The notes beneath the pieces were generated by a model. The model worked only from the letters and a program-made list of their open reading frames with translations, ran no database searches and had not been told where the DNA came from. DNA of 7,417 nt, taken from contig CAZCQG010000068.1 in assembly GCA_964500775.1 (NCBI GenBank), positions 1-7,417 on the forward strand, read 5' to 3'. Below are positions 1-6,260 of this stretch, piece by piece; positions within the stretch are counted from its first letter, which is position 1, and each line of letters begins with the position of its first letter. This DNA is from CAZCQG01 sp964500775 (GTDB taxonomy: Bacteria > Campylobacterota > Campylobacteria > Campylobacterales > CAZCQG01). The position numbers and the translations under genes were made by a program.

Positions 1-7
1 GAGTGGA

Positions 8-36
8 ATTATAGTAGAAAATTATTTGGATGTCAA
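8..36 (-). promoter_or_regulatory. Perfect-consensus sigma-70 promoter reading out of the left edge
   Basis: On the minus strand the -35 hexamer TTGACA (31-36) and the -10 hexamer TATAAT (8-13) both match the sigma-70 consensus 6/6 and are separated by exactly 17 nt. Transcription should start at about position 1 or just outside the window, so the gene it drives is not visible. Upstream of the -35 box (about 52-80) the strand is T-rich, which could act as an UP-like element. Campylobacterota promoters usually have a weak -35 box, so a full match suggests a strongly expressed gene, perhaps a tRNA, rRNA or other abundant transcript. That last step is inference. Confidence 0.7.
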
Positions 37-74
37 GAGGTTTTTGGGGGGAAATTGGAAAAAAGTGTAGAAAA

Positions 75-113
75 TTAAAAATAATGCGAGGAGAGAAGCT
101 TTTAAAGCTCCTC
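75..113 (-). terminator. Probable terminator of the aclBA operon
   Basis: On the minus strand GAGGAG (108-113) can pair with CTCCTC (88-93). An alternative, more compact hairpin pairs AGCTT with AAGCT (97-101 with 105-109) and extends through 93-113 with one A-C mismatch. Either stem includes or abuts the aclA stop codon at 102-104. About four bases after the stem comes an interrupted T-rich stretch (ATTATTTTTAA, then TTTT). The T tract is imperfect, so termination efficiency is uncertain. The position, between aclA and the strong promoter at 8-36, is where a terminator is expected. Confidence 0.45.
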
Positions 114-1922
114 AGCCTCTTCGATTTGGTAAAGTATATCATCCCATGGATGCCTATACATAGGCATTGCAAGCCTTTTTTCATCAAGCGCGTGCCCGAT
201 AAACCCGATTGTTCTTCCGAGAATAAAGAACGCATTGAGTGCCCCTGCATCAATAAATGTATCTATCTCATCCTCTTTGTATCCGAGTGAGTGCCACATA
301 TCCACCATCAAACACCCTATACATCCATCGACGTTTAAGATAAGGCTATCTTTTTTAGATGTGGTAAGTTTTTCAACTTCAAGTGCAAAATTCAATAATT
401 CCGTTTTAGGGAAATGCTCGCTCGCATATTTTTTGAGACCGCTTACCCTTAGGTCGGGATTCCTTACCGATTTGATTCTGTGTCCGATTCCCGGGATAGG
501 CACCCCTTGTTTTTTCATATATTCTATAAATTCACTCGGGCTCATATTTTGCTCGAAGCCGTATTTGAAATACTTCGCCGCACCGTCTATCGCGCCGCCA
601 AATCTAGGTCCTATAGTAAGAATCCCGCTGATGACGCAATCGGTGATATTTTTACCTGCACGAGCGGTTACTTTTGCGTTATGTGCACCCGAAACCGCAG
701 GACCGTGATCCGCTACTGTTTTTACAACGGTCTCGATAAAGTTTGTTGCCCATTTCGGGTATTTTTTCTTAAACCATAGAAGCGCCATTACATCGCCTAT
801 GGAATAGCCTGTGTCAGGAGTTGCTACTTGTGAGATAGGGATTCCGCAATAATTTGCCTCTTCGCCTCTGTCGTCGCTTATCGTACAGATAAACTCTTTG
901 CTTCTTCGCACCTTAGGTACGGTTTTCAGCTCAGGCTCCGCTATCTCGGCAACCACACCTTCGTTTTTTAGTTTTTCATATACCGATTTTATGGTATGCG
1001 GGAGGTCGTTAAAGCTCTCGGGAACATAAATACCCGCTTCCGCCATCGCCTTATTTTTGGCGGCCGCAGTTTCTGCATCGGCATTTGCGCTCGCACCCGC
1101 ATGCCCGAATTGTACGCCGCTAGCAAAATGTTTCGCGATAGTCCCTATGCACCATGCAATAATCGGTTTTTTGATCTTGCCGCTTTTTACCGCTTCGATC
1201 ACTTTGTACTCTTCGGTTCCACCCACTTCGCCTAAAAGTACCATATATTTTACTTGCGGGTTGTTTTCCATCCTAAGAAGGTTGTCGATAAATACGCTCC
1301 CTACGAATCTATCGCCGCCTATCGCTACACCTTCTGCAATACCGTCTGCATTGATGGAGATGATGTTGCTAAGCTCGTTAAATAGACCCCCGCTTCTTGT
1401 CACAAGACCGCAAGAGCCTGCTCTATGCAATTTTGAACTGATGATGTTTTCAATAGTACCGCCTACGTTTGCGATTTTAAACGCGCCCGGAGCTATTCCG
1501 CCGACGGTTGCAGGACCTATGACCACAACGCCCGCATCGCGCGCCGCCTGATTCATTTTTCTAGCCATTCTCTCGGGAATCCCTTCGGCCGTCACCATGA
1601 TGGTTTTAAACTGCCCTTTGAGCGCGATTGCTTCCATGGTCACGTCATACGCCGTTCTAAATGAAGCGAAGTTCAGTAGTACGTCTGCCTTCGGGAAGTC
1701 TTTCACTGCATCTGCGGTACTTTTGTAGGTAGGAATCATAATCTCATCCGGACCCCAGAAAAACTTATCGAAATTTCCGCCTGCAGTCGGTGCTATGATA
1801 GCCGCAACGGAAGGCTTCTCTCTTTGGATGACGTAATCGTAATCAAGCATTCTTTGAATTGCACTTTTGTTGTTATTCCAGAATATTGCTTGTGTTTGTT
1901 TAGTAAATAGTGCTCCCATCAT
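102..1922 (-). CDS. aclA: ATP-citrate lyase, subunit AclA (citrate synthase-like/CoA subunit)
   Basis: This 606-aa subunit matches the C-terminal half of eukaryotic ACLY. With AclB it cleaves citrate, using ATP and CoA, to acetyl-CoA and oxaloacetate in the cytoplasm, a defining step of the reductive TCA cycle. Residues ~1-320 are a succinyl-CoA synthetase alpha-like CoA-binding/ligase region. It contains the phospho-histidine motif FGHAGA, with the active His at 274. Residues ~345-600 are a citrate synthase-like domain with DHGPAVSGAHN (405-415), GIGHRIKS (478-485, catalytic His 481), NVDG (530-533, catalytic Asp 532) and a C-terminal RHPWDD (590-595). Length matches the ~608 aa of Chlorobium AclA. 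The gene lies 7 nt after aclB. Two consecutive ATG codons (1920-1922, 1917-1919) follow a purine-rich AGGGGAG; the second has the better spacing, so the true N-terminus may be one residue shorter. A CxxC (534-537) directly follows the catalytic Asp. Confidence 0.97.
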   Translation of the reverse strand: MMGALFTKQTQAIFWNNNKSAIQRMLDYDYVIQREKPSVAAIIAPTAGGNFDKFFWGPDEIMIPTYKSTADAVKDFPKADVLLNFASFRTAYDVTMEAIALKGQFKTIMVTAEGIPERMARKMNQAARDAGVVVIGPATVGGIAPGAFKIANVGGTIENIISSKLHRAGSCGLVTRSGGLFNELSNIISINADGIAEGVAIGGDRFVGSVFIDNLLRMENNPQVKYMVLLGEVGGTEEYKVIEAVKSGKIKKPIIAWCIGTIAKHFASGVQFGHAGASANADAETAAAKNKAMAEAGIYVPESFNDLPHTIKSVYEKLKNEGVVAEIAEPELKTVPKVRRSKEFICTISDDRGEEANYCGIPISQVATPDTGYSIGDVMALLWFKKKYPKWATNFIETVVKTVADHGPAVSGAHNAKVTARAGKNITDCVISGILTIGPRFGGAIDGAAKYFKYGFEQNMSPSEFIEYMKKQGVPIPGIGHRIKSVRNPDLRVSGLKKYASEHFPKTELLNFALEVEKLTTSKKDSLILNVDGCIGCLMVDMWHSLGYKEDEIDTFIDAGALNAFFILGRTIGFIGHALDEKRLAMPMYRHPWDDILYQIEEAEEL

Positions 1923-1931
1923 TCTCCCCTT
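1923..1931 (-). promoter_or_regulatory. Ribosome binding site of aclA overlapping the aclB stop
   Basis: The minus strand reads TAAGGGGAGA immediately before the tandem ATGs. The AGGGGAG core starts inside the aclB stop codon (TAA, 1930-1932). GGAG sits 1 nt from the first ATG and 4 nt from the second, favouring initiation at 1919. The overlap implies that ribosomes finishing aclB reinitiate on aclA, which would help keep the two subunits in balance. Confidence 0.65.
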
Positions 1932-3252
1932 ACTTGTTCTCTAATGCCATTCTGACGATGTCGGTGACGTGCGTCTCGGGTCCGTATACTTCTATATAGA
2001 GTCCTAATCTATCGGCTGCCTCTTTAATGTCTTTAAGACCTTTTTCATAATTCGGTCCTCCGCGTCGAACATAAATTTTTGTCCCTACCGCTTTCATTTT
2101 TTCCGCGTATGTCTCAAACGCTTGAATGATTCCCGTAAACGTCTTGGCAACATCGGTGAAGTTGGCAATCGCGCCCCCGATGATGAGTATCTTGCCTCTC
2201 CCTTTAGGATCTTTGTGTCGCGTCATAAGGTCTAACACCGTTTCGGCATAGAACTTCGTCTCGCCGGTCGTAGGACCGCCGCTGTATTCGCCGTAATTAG
2301 CCAAATCGCTCACATCGCCGCTAAGGTCTGCTATCGTGTCGGCATAAACCACCGATGCACCCCCGCCTGCGACCATTGTCCAGATTCTCCCCATCGGATT
2401 GAGTACCGTAAGTTTCAAGCTTGCACCGCTTTTTGCATCCGCCTCTGCTATGGCTTTCTCTTCCGGTGATTGGTCTTCCATACCAAACGCCGTCGGATAT
2501 TCTATTTCGCCCCATTTTTCACTCATCAAATATCCGGCGGTATCGTCCAATCTCGCGACAAGGTCAAGAATCGCCATCTCGTTATTGTCAAGCATAACAA
2601 TCGGATTGATCTCAAGGTATGCAAAGTTCATATCTCGGTAGAATTTAAAAAACTGCTCGGCAAACGCGATGAACTGCTCTTTGTTTTTCGCAGGGATTCC
2701 GGTAGGTACTTTTGCACGTATCATATGTTCGATATTCGCATCATCCATATTAATAGGTATAGCTACCTCGTTTACCTTCTCTTCCCAACCTTCTTCAACT
2801 TCCATACCGCCTTCTGCGGACATATAAAGGACATCATCTTCGCCGACGGTAGTCGCGGAGATGTAGTATTCTTGGTCTTGGCTATGCGGTGTGAAGGGTT
2901 CTACTACGAAATGGGTAAGCACCCCTTTTTGTCCTGAAAGCAATACCGTCTCGTGACTATTCTTTGAATCTATCCACTTTGCCGCTGTCTCAAGGTCTAC
3001 GTCGCCTGGCTTCTCTTTTTTAAAAAGCACAAGGCCGTTTTTTCCTCGTTTTCCGAAAAGCATATCGGGTTTTGCGACAAGCGGTTCTTGTTTGAGCCAT
3101 TCAAAACCGTGTTCTTTTGCCTTTTGTCGTAATTCGTCACCGCTGGTAACAAGTACAGATTTAAAGCCATAGTGAAAACCACTAAAGTAGTTCTCCCAAT
3201 GCTTAGAGAACAGGGCTTTTCCGTCGTACTCTCTTATTGCTCTTTGAGCCAT
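1930..3252 (-). CDS. aclB: ATP-citrate lyase, subunit AclB (ATP-grasp, citrate-phosphorylating)
   Basis: This 440-aa subunit matches the N-terminal half of eukaryotic ACLY and is related to succinyl-CoA synthetase beta. The ATP-grasp part (~1-250) shows VAKPDMLFGKRGKNG (59-73), which includes nucleotide-contacting lysines and a glycine loop, VEPFTPHSQ (117-125), and YLEINPIV (212-219) with metal-binding Glu/Asn. Then comes the highly conserved block DAKSGASLKLTVLNP (272-286) and GRIWTMVAGGGASVV (288-302). The citrate-binding region has GEYSGGPT (321-328), IANFTDVA (362-369) and RRGGPNY (397-403), equivalent to the loops contacting citrate in human ACLY. It is somewhat longer than Chlorobium AclB (~398 aa). 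The start is fixed by AAGGAG five bases upstream of the ATG. It is the first gene of the aclBA operon. aclB is widely used as a marker of the reductive TCA cycle. No key residue is visibly missing. Confidence 0.97.
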   Translation of the reverse strand: MAQRAIREYDGKALFSKHWENYFSGFHYGFKSVLVTSGDELRQKAKEHGFEWLKQEPLVAKPDMLFGKRGKNGLVLFKKEKPGDVDLETAAKWIDSKNSHETVLLSGQKGVLTHFVVEPFTPHSQDQEYYISATTVGEDDVLYMSAEGGMEVEEGWEEKVNEVAIPINMDDANIEHMIRAKVPTGIPAKNKEQFIAFAEQFFKFYRDMNFAYLEINPIVMLDNNEMAILDLVARLDDTAGYLMSEKWGEIEYPTAFGMEDQSPEEKAIAEADAKSGASLKLTVLNPMGRIWTMVAGGGASVVYADTIADLSGDVSDLANYGEYSGGPTTGETKFYAETVLDLMTRHKDPKGRGKILIIGGAIANFTDVAKTFTGIIQAFETYAEKMKAVGTKIYVRRGGPNYEKGLKDIKEAADRLGLYIEVYGPETHVTDIVRMALENK

Positions 3253-3257
3253 AGCAT

Positions 3258-3263
3258 CTCCTT
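3258..3263 (-). promoter_or_regulatory. Ribosome binding site of aclB
   Basis: The minus strand has AAGGAG five bases before the ATG at 3252, a near-perfect Shine-Dalgarno. This supports the 440-aa start and suggests high translation. Confidence 0.8.
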
Positions 3264-3280
3264 GGGGTAAATTTGGATAA

Positions 3281-3296
3281 TTGTAACATTTTGTAA
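3281..3296. repeat. Tandem TTGTAA direct repeat with 10-bp period in the aclB promoter/leader
   Basis: TTGTAA occurs on the plus strand at 3281-3286 and 3291-3296, one helical turn apart, within the related pair TTGTAACAT and TTGTAATAT. The copies lie between the predicted -10 box and the start of the leader. They could bind a regulator on one DNA face, but AT-rich promoter DNA produces such repeats by chance. Confidence 0.4.
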
Positions 3297-3323
3297 TATA
3301 TTTTGAAAGCTGAAGTAATGCAA
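3295..3323 (-). promoter_or_regulatory. Probable aclBA promoter
   Basis: In the 88-nt gap upstream of aclB the minus strand has TTGCAT (3318-3323), 17 nt, then TATATT (3295-3300). The -10 box matches consensus 5/6. The -35 box matches only in TTG, which is normal for Campylobacterota. A start near 3288 would give a leader of about 36 nt. A second -10-like TACAAT (3280-3285) lies closer to the gene without a recognisable -35. Either could be used. Confidence 0.4.
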
Positions 3324-3340
3324 TTCGGGGAGGAAGAATG

Positions 3341-4537
3341 TTATATGTTTATTTTTGAAACATAAAAGGTTGCTATTTCTTGGCGATTGTAAAGAATCGA
3401 AACCTTTTGATCGGATTCGTTGAATAATTGCTCTTCGATTCTGTATTGATTCCCTTGCGTGATTCCGTAAAATTTTAGTTGGTACTGCAAATCTCTATCA
3501 CTTGTCTGCACATAATCTATCCCCTCTTTTTTTAAAGCATCCGCAAGAGGTTTTGCGTAATGGAGTTTATAGGCGAAATGTTTTTTAGGATTCTCCATAA
3601 AGTAGTAGAGATATTTATTGCCGTAAAGCAAAGAGGTGTTACACACCAAAGAGAACAACACCAAGTACGATATATTTTTGTATCTTGTCCGAAACTGGGG
3701 CAGTCGCACTCTGTATCCGTCAAAAAATGTTTTGACAAGCAAAGGTGTTCCTACGACTAAAAACGGAGCAAAATCTTCTATATGGATTCTTTGTCGAAAA
3801 GAGAGGGCGAGAGACAAAAACATCGCCGTGGCTACGATAAACCATAGAATGTTTTTCTGCTCTTTGATGAGTGTTCGATAGATGGAGTAAAAGAAATAGA
3901 CAAACAACAAGGGTGAAAAAACAGCAGCGTAGATTCCTAACGTATCTATAAAATGCCCTTTGGGTTTGCCGCCCGTGTCAAATCCGTGAATATACATCGA
4001 AAGAGAGAAAAGCACTACGGAAAAACCAAGGAGCCTTCCGTCTTTGTTTGCCGCGGCATACACGCTCATAGCCAATAATAAAGTTGCAAAAGCATTATCG
4101 ATGAGCATCATAGCAATCAAAAGCAGATAGGAGATTTTTCCGTACCGAAAATAAAAATACAAAAAAAGCAATGTAGCAAAAATAATGATTCCTGCTTTTG
4201 AGACCAAAAGTGCCGCGCTATTTACACCGGGTAACATCAAGAATAATATCGAAGCAAAAAAAGCATCTTTCTCTTTTTTGAAAAAATATCTCCCGACCTC
4301 AAAAAACAAAACCCCGTTTACCACGTGCAAAAGTAAAAACGGTAGTCGCAACGCATAGTCGCTCTTCTCAAAAAGTGCAAAAAATCCTTGCAAAACATAT
4401 CTCGCAATGTCGTTATCTTCGTAGAGGATTCTTGCTTCACTCGGAGAAATAGAGAGTGAGGGGATCACAAAAAATAGGGATACGGTATGGAGAAAAAGGA
4501 GCGCGTAAAACTCTTTTCTCCCGAAATGAAAATACAT
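3341..4537 (-). CDS. Polytopic membrane protein, GT39/ArnT-like glycosyltransferase candidate
   Basis: This 398-aa protein has about nine hydrophobic segments (roughly 10-30, 64-82, 91-104, 108-130, 135-160, 167-183, 201-220, 229-247, 255-272, 288-306), followed by a soluble C-terminal tail of ~90 residues. The layout after the first segment resembles lipid-linked-sugar glycosyltransferases of the ArnT/PMT (GT39-like, GT-C fold) type: SPSEAR (31-36) with acidic residues 40-43, then ALRLP (62-66) leading into the second membrane segment. In that family an Asp-Glu pair usually sits in this first periplasmic loop. Here it is Ser-Glu, so catalytic competence is uncertain. If active, it would move a sugar from a polyprenyl-phosphate carrier at the inner membrane; donor and acceptor cannot be named. 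The start lies 2 nt after the ilvA stop with only a weak upstream AAGAGA, implying translational coupling. The next in-frame Met is about 100 residues in, so this start is secure. It could instead be an unrelated conserved membrane protein. Confidence 0.7.
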   Translation of the reverse strand: MYFHFGRKEFYALLFLHTVSLFFVIPSLSISPSEARILYEDNDIARYVLQGFFALFEKSDYALRLPFLLLHVVNGVLFFEVGRYFFKKEKDAFFASILFLMLPGVNSAALLVSKAGIIIFATLLFLYFYFRYGKISYLLLIAMMLIDNAFATLLLAMSVYAAANKDGRLLGFSVVLFSLSMYIHGFDTGGKPKGHFIDTLGIYAAVFSPLLFVYFFYSIYRTLIKEQKNILWFIVATAMFLSLALSFRQRIHIEDFAPFLVVGTPLLVKTFFDGYRVRLPQFRTRYKNISYLVLFSLVCNTSLLYGNKYLYYFMENPKKHFAYKLHYAKPLADALKKEGIDYVQTSDRDLQYQLKFYGITQGNQYRIEEQLFNESDQKVSILYNRQEIATFYVSKINI

Positions 4538-4539
4538 AC

Positions 4540-5751
4540 CTAGCGAATCTCTTCAAATCTATATTTATGTGCGCTTAGGCTCTTGCGAATATCCTCTTGG
4601 TGCTCTTCGCCTTTTGTCTCTAGGGCAATCGTGACATTCGCATCGCCGTAAGCAAGCGTAGTGGATGTCCTGTCGTATCCAATAGAGACGATATTTGCCG
4701 AAAGGGAGGTGAATATATCGGTTAGCCCTTTGAGGCTGCCCGGCTTGTCAACCAATGTGATAAGGAGATTCATCTTGCGGCTCGATTTGATAAGCCCTTT
4801 TTGGATGATGACGGAGAGCATCGTCACGTCGATATTTCCGCCGCTAAGGACAACCGCTACTTTTTCATCTTTTTTGAGGGCTATTTTATCGTGCAATAAC
4901 GCAGCGACTCCGGCCGCTCCCGCTCCTTCGACTACGAGTTTTTGTTTTTCCAAAAGAAATAAAATAGCATTCGCGATCTCTTCATCATCTACTAGGACTA
5001 GCTCATCGACACACTCTTTGATGTACTCTAGATTCTTCGGCGAAGTGTCTCGCACAGCAATCCCATCGGCTATGGTTCTTACGGAGAGGGAATCTATCGC
5101 TTCCCCTTTTTGGAACGATTCATACATCGCGGGGGCACCTTTGGCGCAAACGCCGATGATTCTTGTCTTTGGATGCATCTGTTTGTACGCAGAAGCCATA
5201 CCGCTGATAAGCCCGCCGCCGCCTACGGGGATGACCACGGTATCAATATCTTTTTTTTCTTCTAAAATCTCTAGCGCGATAGTCCCCTGTCCCGCCATCA
5301 CCTCTTCGTCGGCAAACGGATGGACAAAACTCAACCCCTCTTTTTCGCCGTACGCCCTAGCATACGCATAGGCTTCGTCGTAATTATCGCCATGCAGTAT
5401 CACCTCCGCTCCGAGATTCCTACACCCCGTCACCTTGAGCAGCGGCGTGGCTTCGGGCATCACTATGACCGCCCTGATACCGAAAAAACTCCCGCTATAT
5501 GCGACCCCTTGGGCATGATTCCCTGCACTTGCCGCGATGACCCCTTTGTTTCGCTCGGCATCGCTCAAGGTCGCTATCTTATTAAACGCCCCTCGAATCT
5601 TAAAAGAGCCGGTGTGTTGGAGATTCTCTTTTTTTATATAGATGTTGGCATCGGTTTTTTGGGATAAAAACGGCGCGTATGCTAATTTTGTCTTTTGCAG
5701 AATCTTTGAAAGCCGCTCGTGTGCTTCAATAATTTTTGATAATTCGATCAT
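4540..5751 (-). CDS. ilvA: Threonine ammonia-lyase (threonine dehydratase) with one ACT domain
   Basis: This 403-aa cytoplasmic PLP enzyme deaminates threonine to 2-oxobutyrate and ammonia, the first committed step to isoleucine. The catalytic domain is fold-type II. GSFKIRGA (48-55) carries the PLP-Schiff-base lysine K51, SAGNHAQG (75-82) cradles the cofactor, VGGGGLISG (176-184) binds the PLP phosphate, and LSGGN (302-306) contacts the pyridine ring side. Residues ~326-400 form a single ACT domain (MNLLITLVDKPGSL), placing it in the medium-length single-ACT form rather than the long E. coli IlvA with two ACT-like domains or the shorter TdcB. An ACT domain suggests amino-acid feedback control, isoleucine being the obvious ligand (inference). 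Its start overlaps the upstream stop as ATGA, with no strong Shine-Dalgarno, so translation is probably coupled. Two A-runs (5251-5258, 5629-5635) encode lysines and leave the frame intact. Confidence 0.93.
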   Translation of the reverse strand: MIELSKIIEAHERLSKILQKTKLAYAPFLSQKTDANIYIKKENLQHTGSFKIRGAFNKIATLSDAERNKGVIAASAGNHAQGVAYSGSFFGIRAVIVMPEATPLLKVTGCRNLGAEVILHGDNYDEAYAYARAYGEKEGLSFVHPFADEEVMAGQGTIALEILEEKKDIDTVVIPVGGGGLISGMASAYKQMHPKTRIIGVCAKGAPAMYESFQKGEAIDSLSVRTIADGIAVRDTSPKNLEYIKECVDELVLVDDEEIANAILFLLEKQKLVVEGAGAAGVAALLHDKIALKKDEKVAVVLSGGNIDVTMLSVIIQKGLIKSSRKMNLLITLVDKPGSLKGLTDIFTSLSANIVSIGYDRTSTTLAYGDANVTIALETKGEEHQEDIRKSLSAHKYRFEEIR

Positions 5752-6182
5752 TTACTTCGTAGCCTTTGATGTTCTATTTTAATACATTTATTTTGGATAA
5801 ATACCAACCCTCTTTCTTTCGCTTTGAGTGCGGTCTCGTCGTGAACCACTCCGAGTTGCGCCCATATACAAGGAATCCCTCCTATCTTGAGTACCTCATC
5901 TAGCACCGCAGGAAGCGCATCCCCTTTTCTAAAAACATTCACTATATCGACATTCTCCTCTATCTCGCTTAAACTCCTATACACTTTTCTCCCCAGTATC
6001 TCATCCCCTTTGGGATAGATAGGAAATATGGTATACCCTTGTTCTATAAGATAGCGTGCGACCATATTGCTCGCTTTGTCCACATCAGGAGAAAGTCCTA
6101 TTATCGCGATCTTTTTTGAGTTCTCTAATGTTTTATCAATTGTTTCGGTATTTTCATTGATAGTCGTAAACGGACACTCCAT
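5748..6182 (-). CDS. CoA-binding domain protein (YccU/CoA_binding_2 family)
   Basis: This 144-aa soluble Rossmann-fold protein resembles E. coli YccU (137 aa) over its whole length. It has KIAIIGLSPD (24-33) as the nucleotide/CoA loop, IYPKGDEILG (55-64), VDIVNVFRKGD (78-88) and WAQLGVV (107-113), all in the order typical of the family. The family resembles the CoA-binding domain of succinyl-CoA synthetase alpha, but its cellular role is not established. The reading frame is open further upstream to 6362, but ATG at 6182 is preferred: AAAGGA lies five bases upstream, the family similarity begins here, and the longer form would overlap the divergent gene at 6261. It is the first gene of a three-gene run with ilvA (ATGA overlap) and the membrane protein. 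Confidence 0.88.
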   Translation of the reverse strand: MECPFTTINENTETIDKTLENSKKIAIIGLSPDVDKASNMVARYLIEQGYTIFPIYPKGDEILGRKVYRSLSEIEENVDIVNVFRKGDALPAVLDEVLKIGGIPCIWAQLGVVHDETALKAKERGLVFIQNKCIKIEHQRLRSK

Positions 6183-6187
6183 TGCTA

Positions 6188-6193
6188 TCCTTT
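6188..6193 (-). promoter_or_regulatory. Ribosome binding site deciding the start of the CoA-binding protein
   Basis: The minus strand has AAAGGA five bases before the ATG at 6182. No comparable signal precedes the upstream ATG at 6362, which lies inside the opposite-strand gene, so the short form is chosen. Confidence 0.65.
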
Positions 6194-6220
6194 CTAAAAA
6201 ATTCTTTTTTTGAAAGTGAT

Positions 6221-6233
6221 ATTTTACTAAAAT
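6221..6233. promoter_or_regulatory. Perfect 13-bp palindrome forming a -10-like box on both strands
   Basis: ATTTTA-C-TAAAAT is a perfect inverted repeat with a single central base in the 78-nt divergent intergenic region. It presents TAAAAT (5/6 match to the -10 consensus) on the plus strand at 6228-6233 and on the minus strand at 6221-6226. Neither has a good -35 at 16-18 nt, but T-rich DNA in place of a -35 is usual in Campylobacterota. It may be a bidirectional promoter core or an operator for the flanking genes. Confidence 0.4.
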
Positions 6234-6248
6234 GACCTCAACTTTTGC

Positions 6249-6254
6249 GAAGGG
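6249..6254 (+). promoter_or_regulatory. Ribosome binding site of the 93-aa gene
   Basis: GAAGGG lies six bases before the ATG at 6261. Proper spacing supports translation of this small gene. Confidence 0.6.
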
Positions 6255-6260
6255 TCGATA

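Noticed and set aside
30..290. 86-aa plus-strand frame starting in the left non-coding stretch
   Set aside because: Most of it is antisense to the conserved aclA C-terminus, and its start lies within the opposing promoter and terminator region.
235..1551. Several plus-strand open frames of 79-164 aa opposite aclA
   Set aside because: All are antisense to highly conserved AclA domains, overlap each other, and show no recognisable motifs; they are shadows of the real gene.
2399..2937. Plus-strand open frames of 80 and 155 aa opposite aclB
   Set aside because: They are antisense to the ATP-grasp coding region, with no ribosome binding site or family signature seen.
5251..5258. Run of eight T (A on the coding strand) in ilvA, and a run of seven at 5629-5635, as phase-variable slip sites
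   Set aside because: The frame is intact through both runs, they encode lysines in surface-type stretches, and ilvA is a housekeeping enzyme; A-runs are common in this AT-leaning lineage.
4661..5371. 236-aa open frame on the plus strand opposite ilvA
   Set aside because: It lies wholly inside a clearly conserved PLP enzyme gene, is rich in Ser/Thr/Pro as antisense frames often are, and lacks family motifs or a promoter context.
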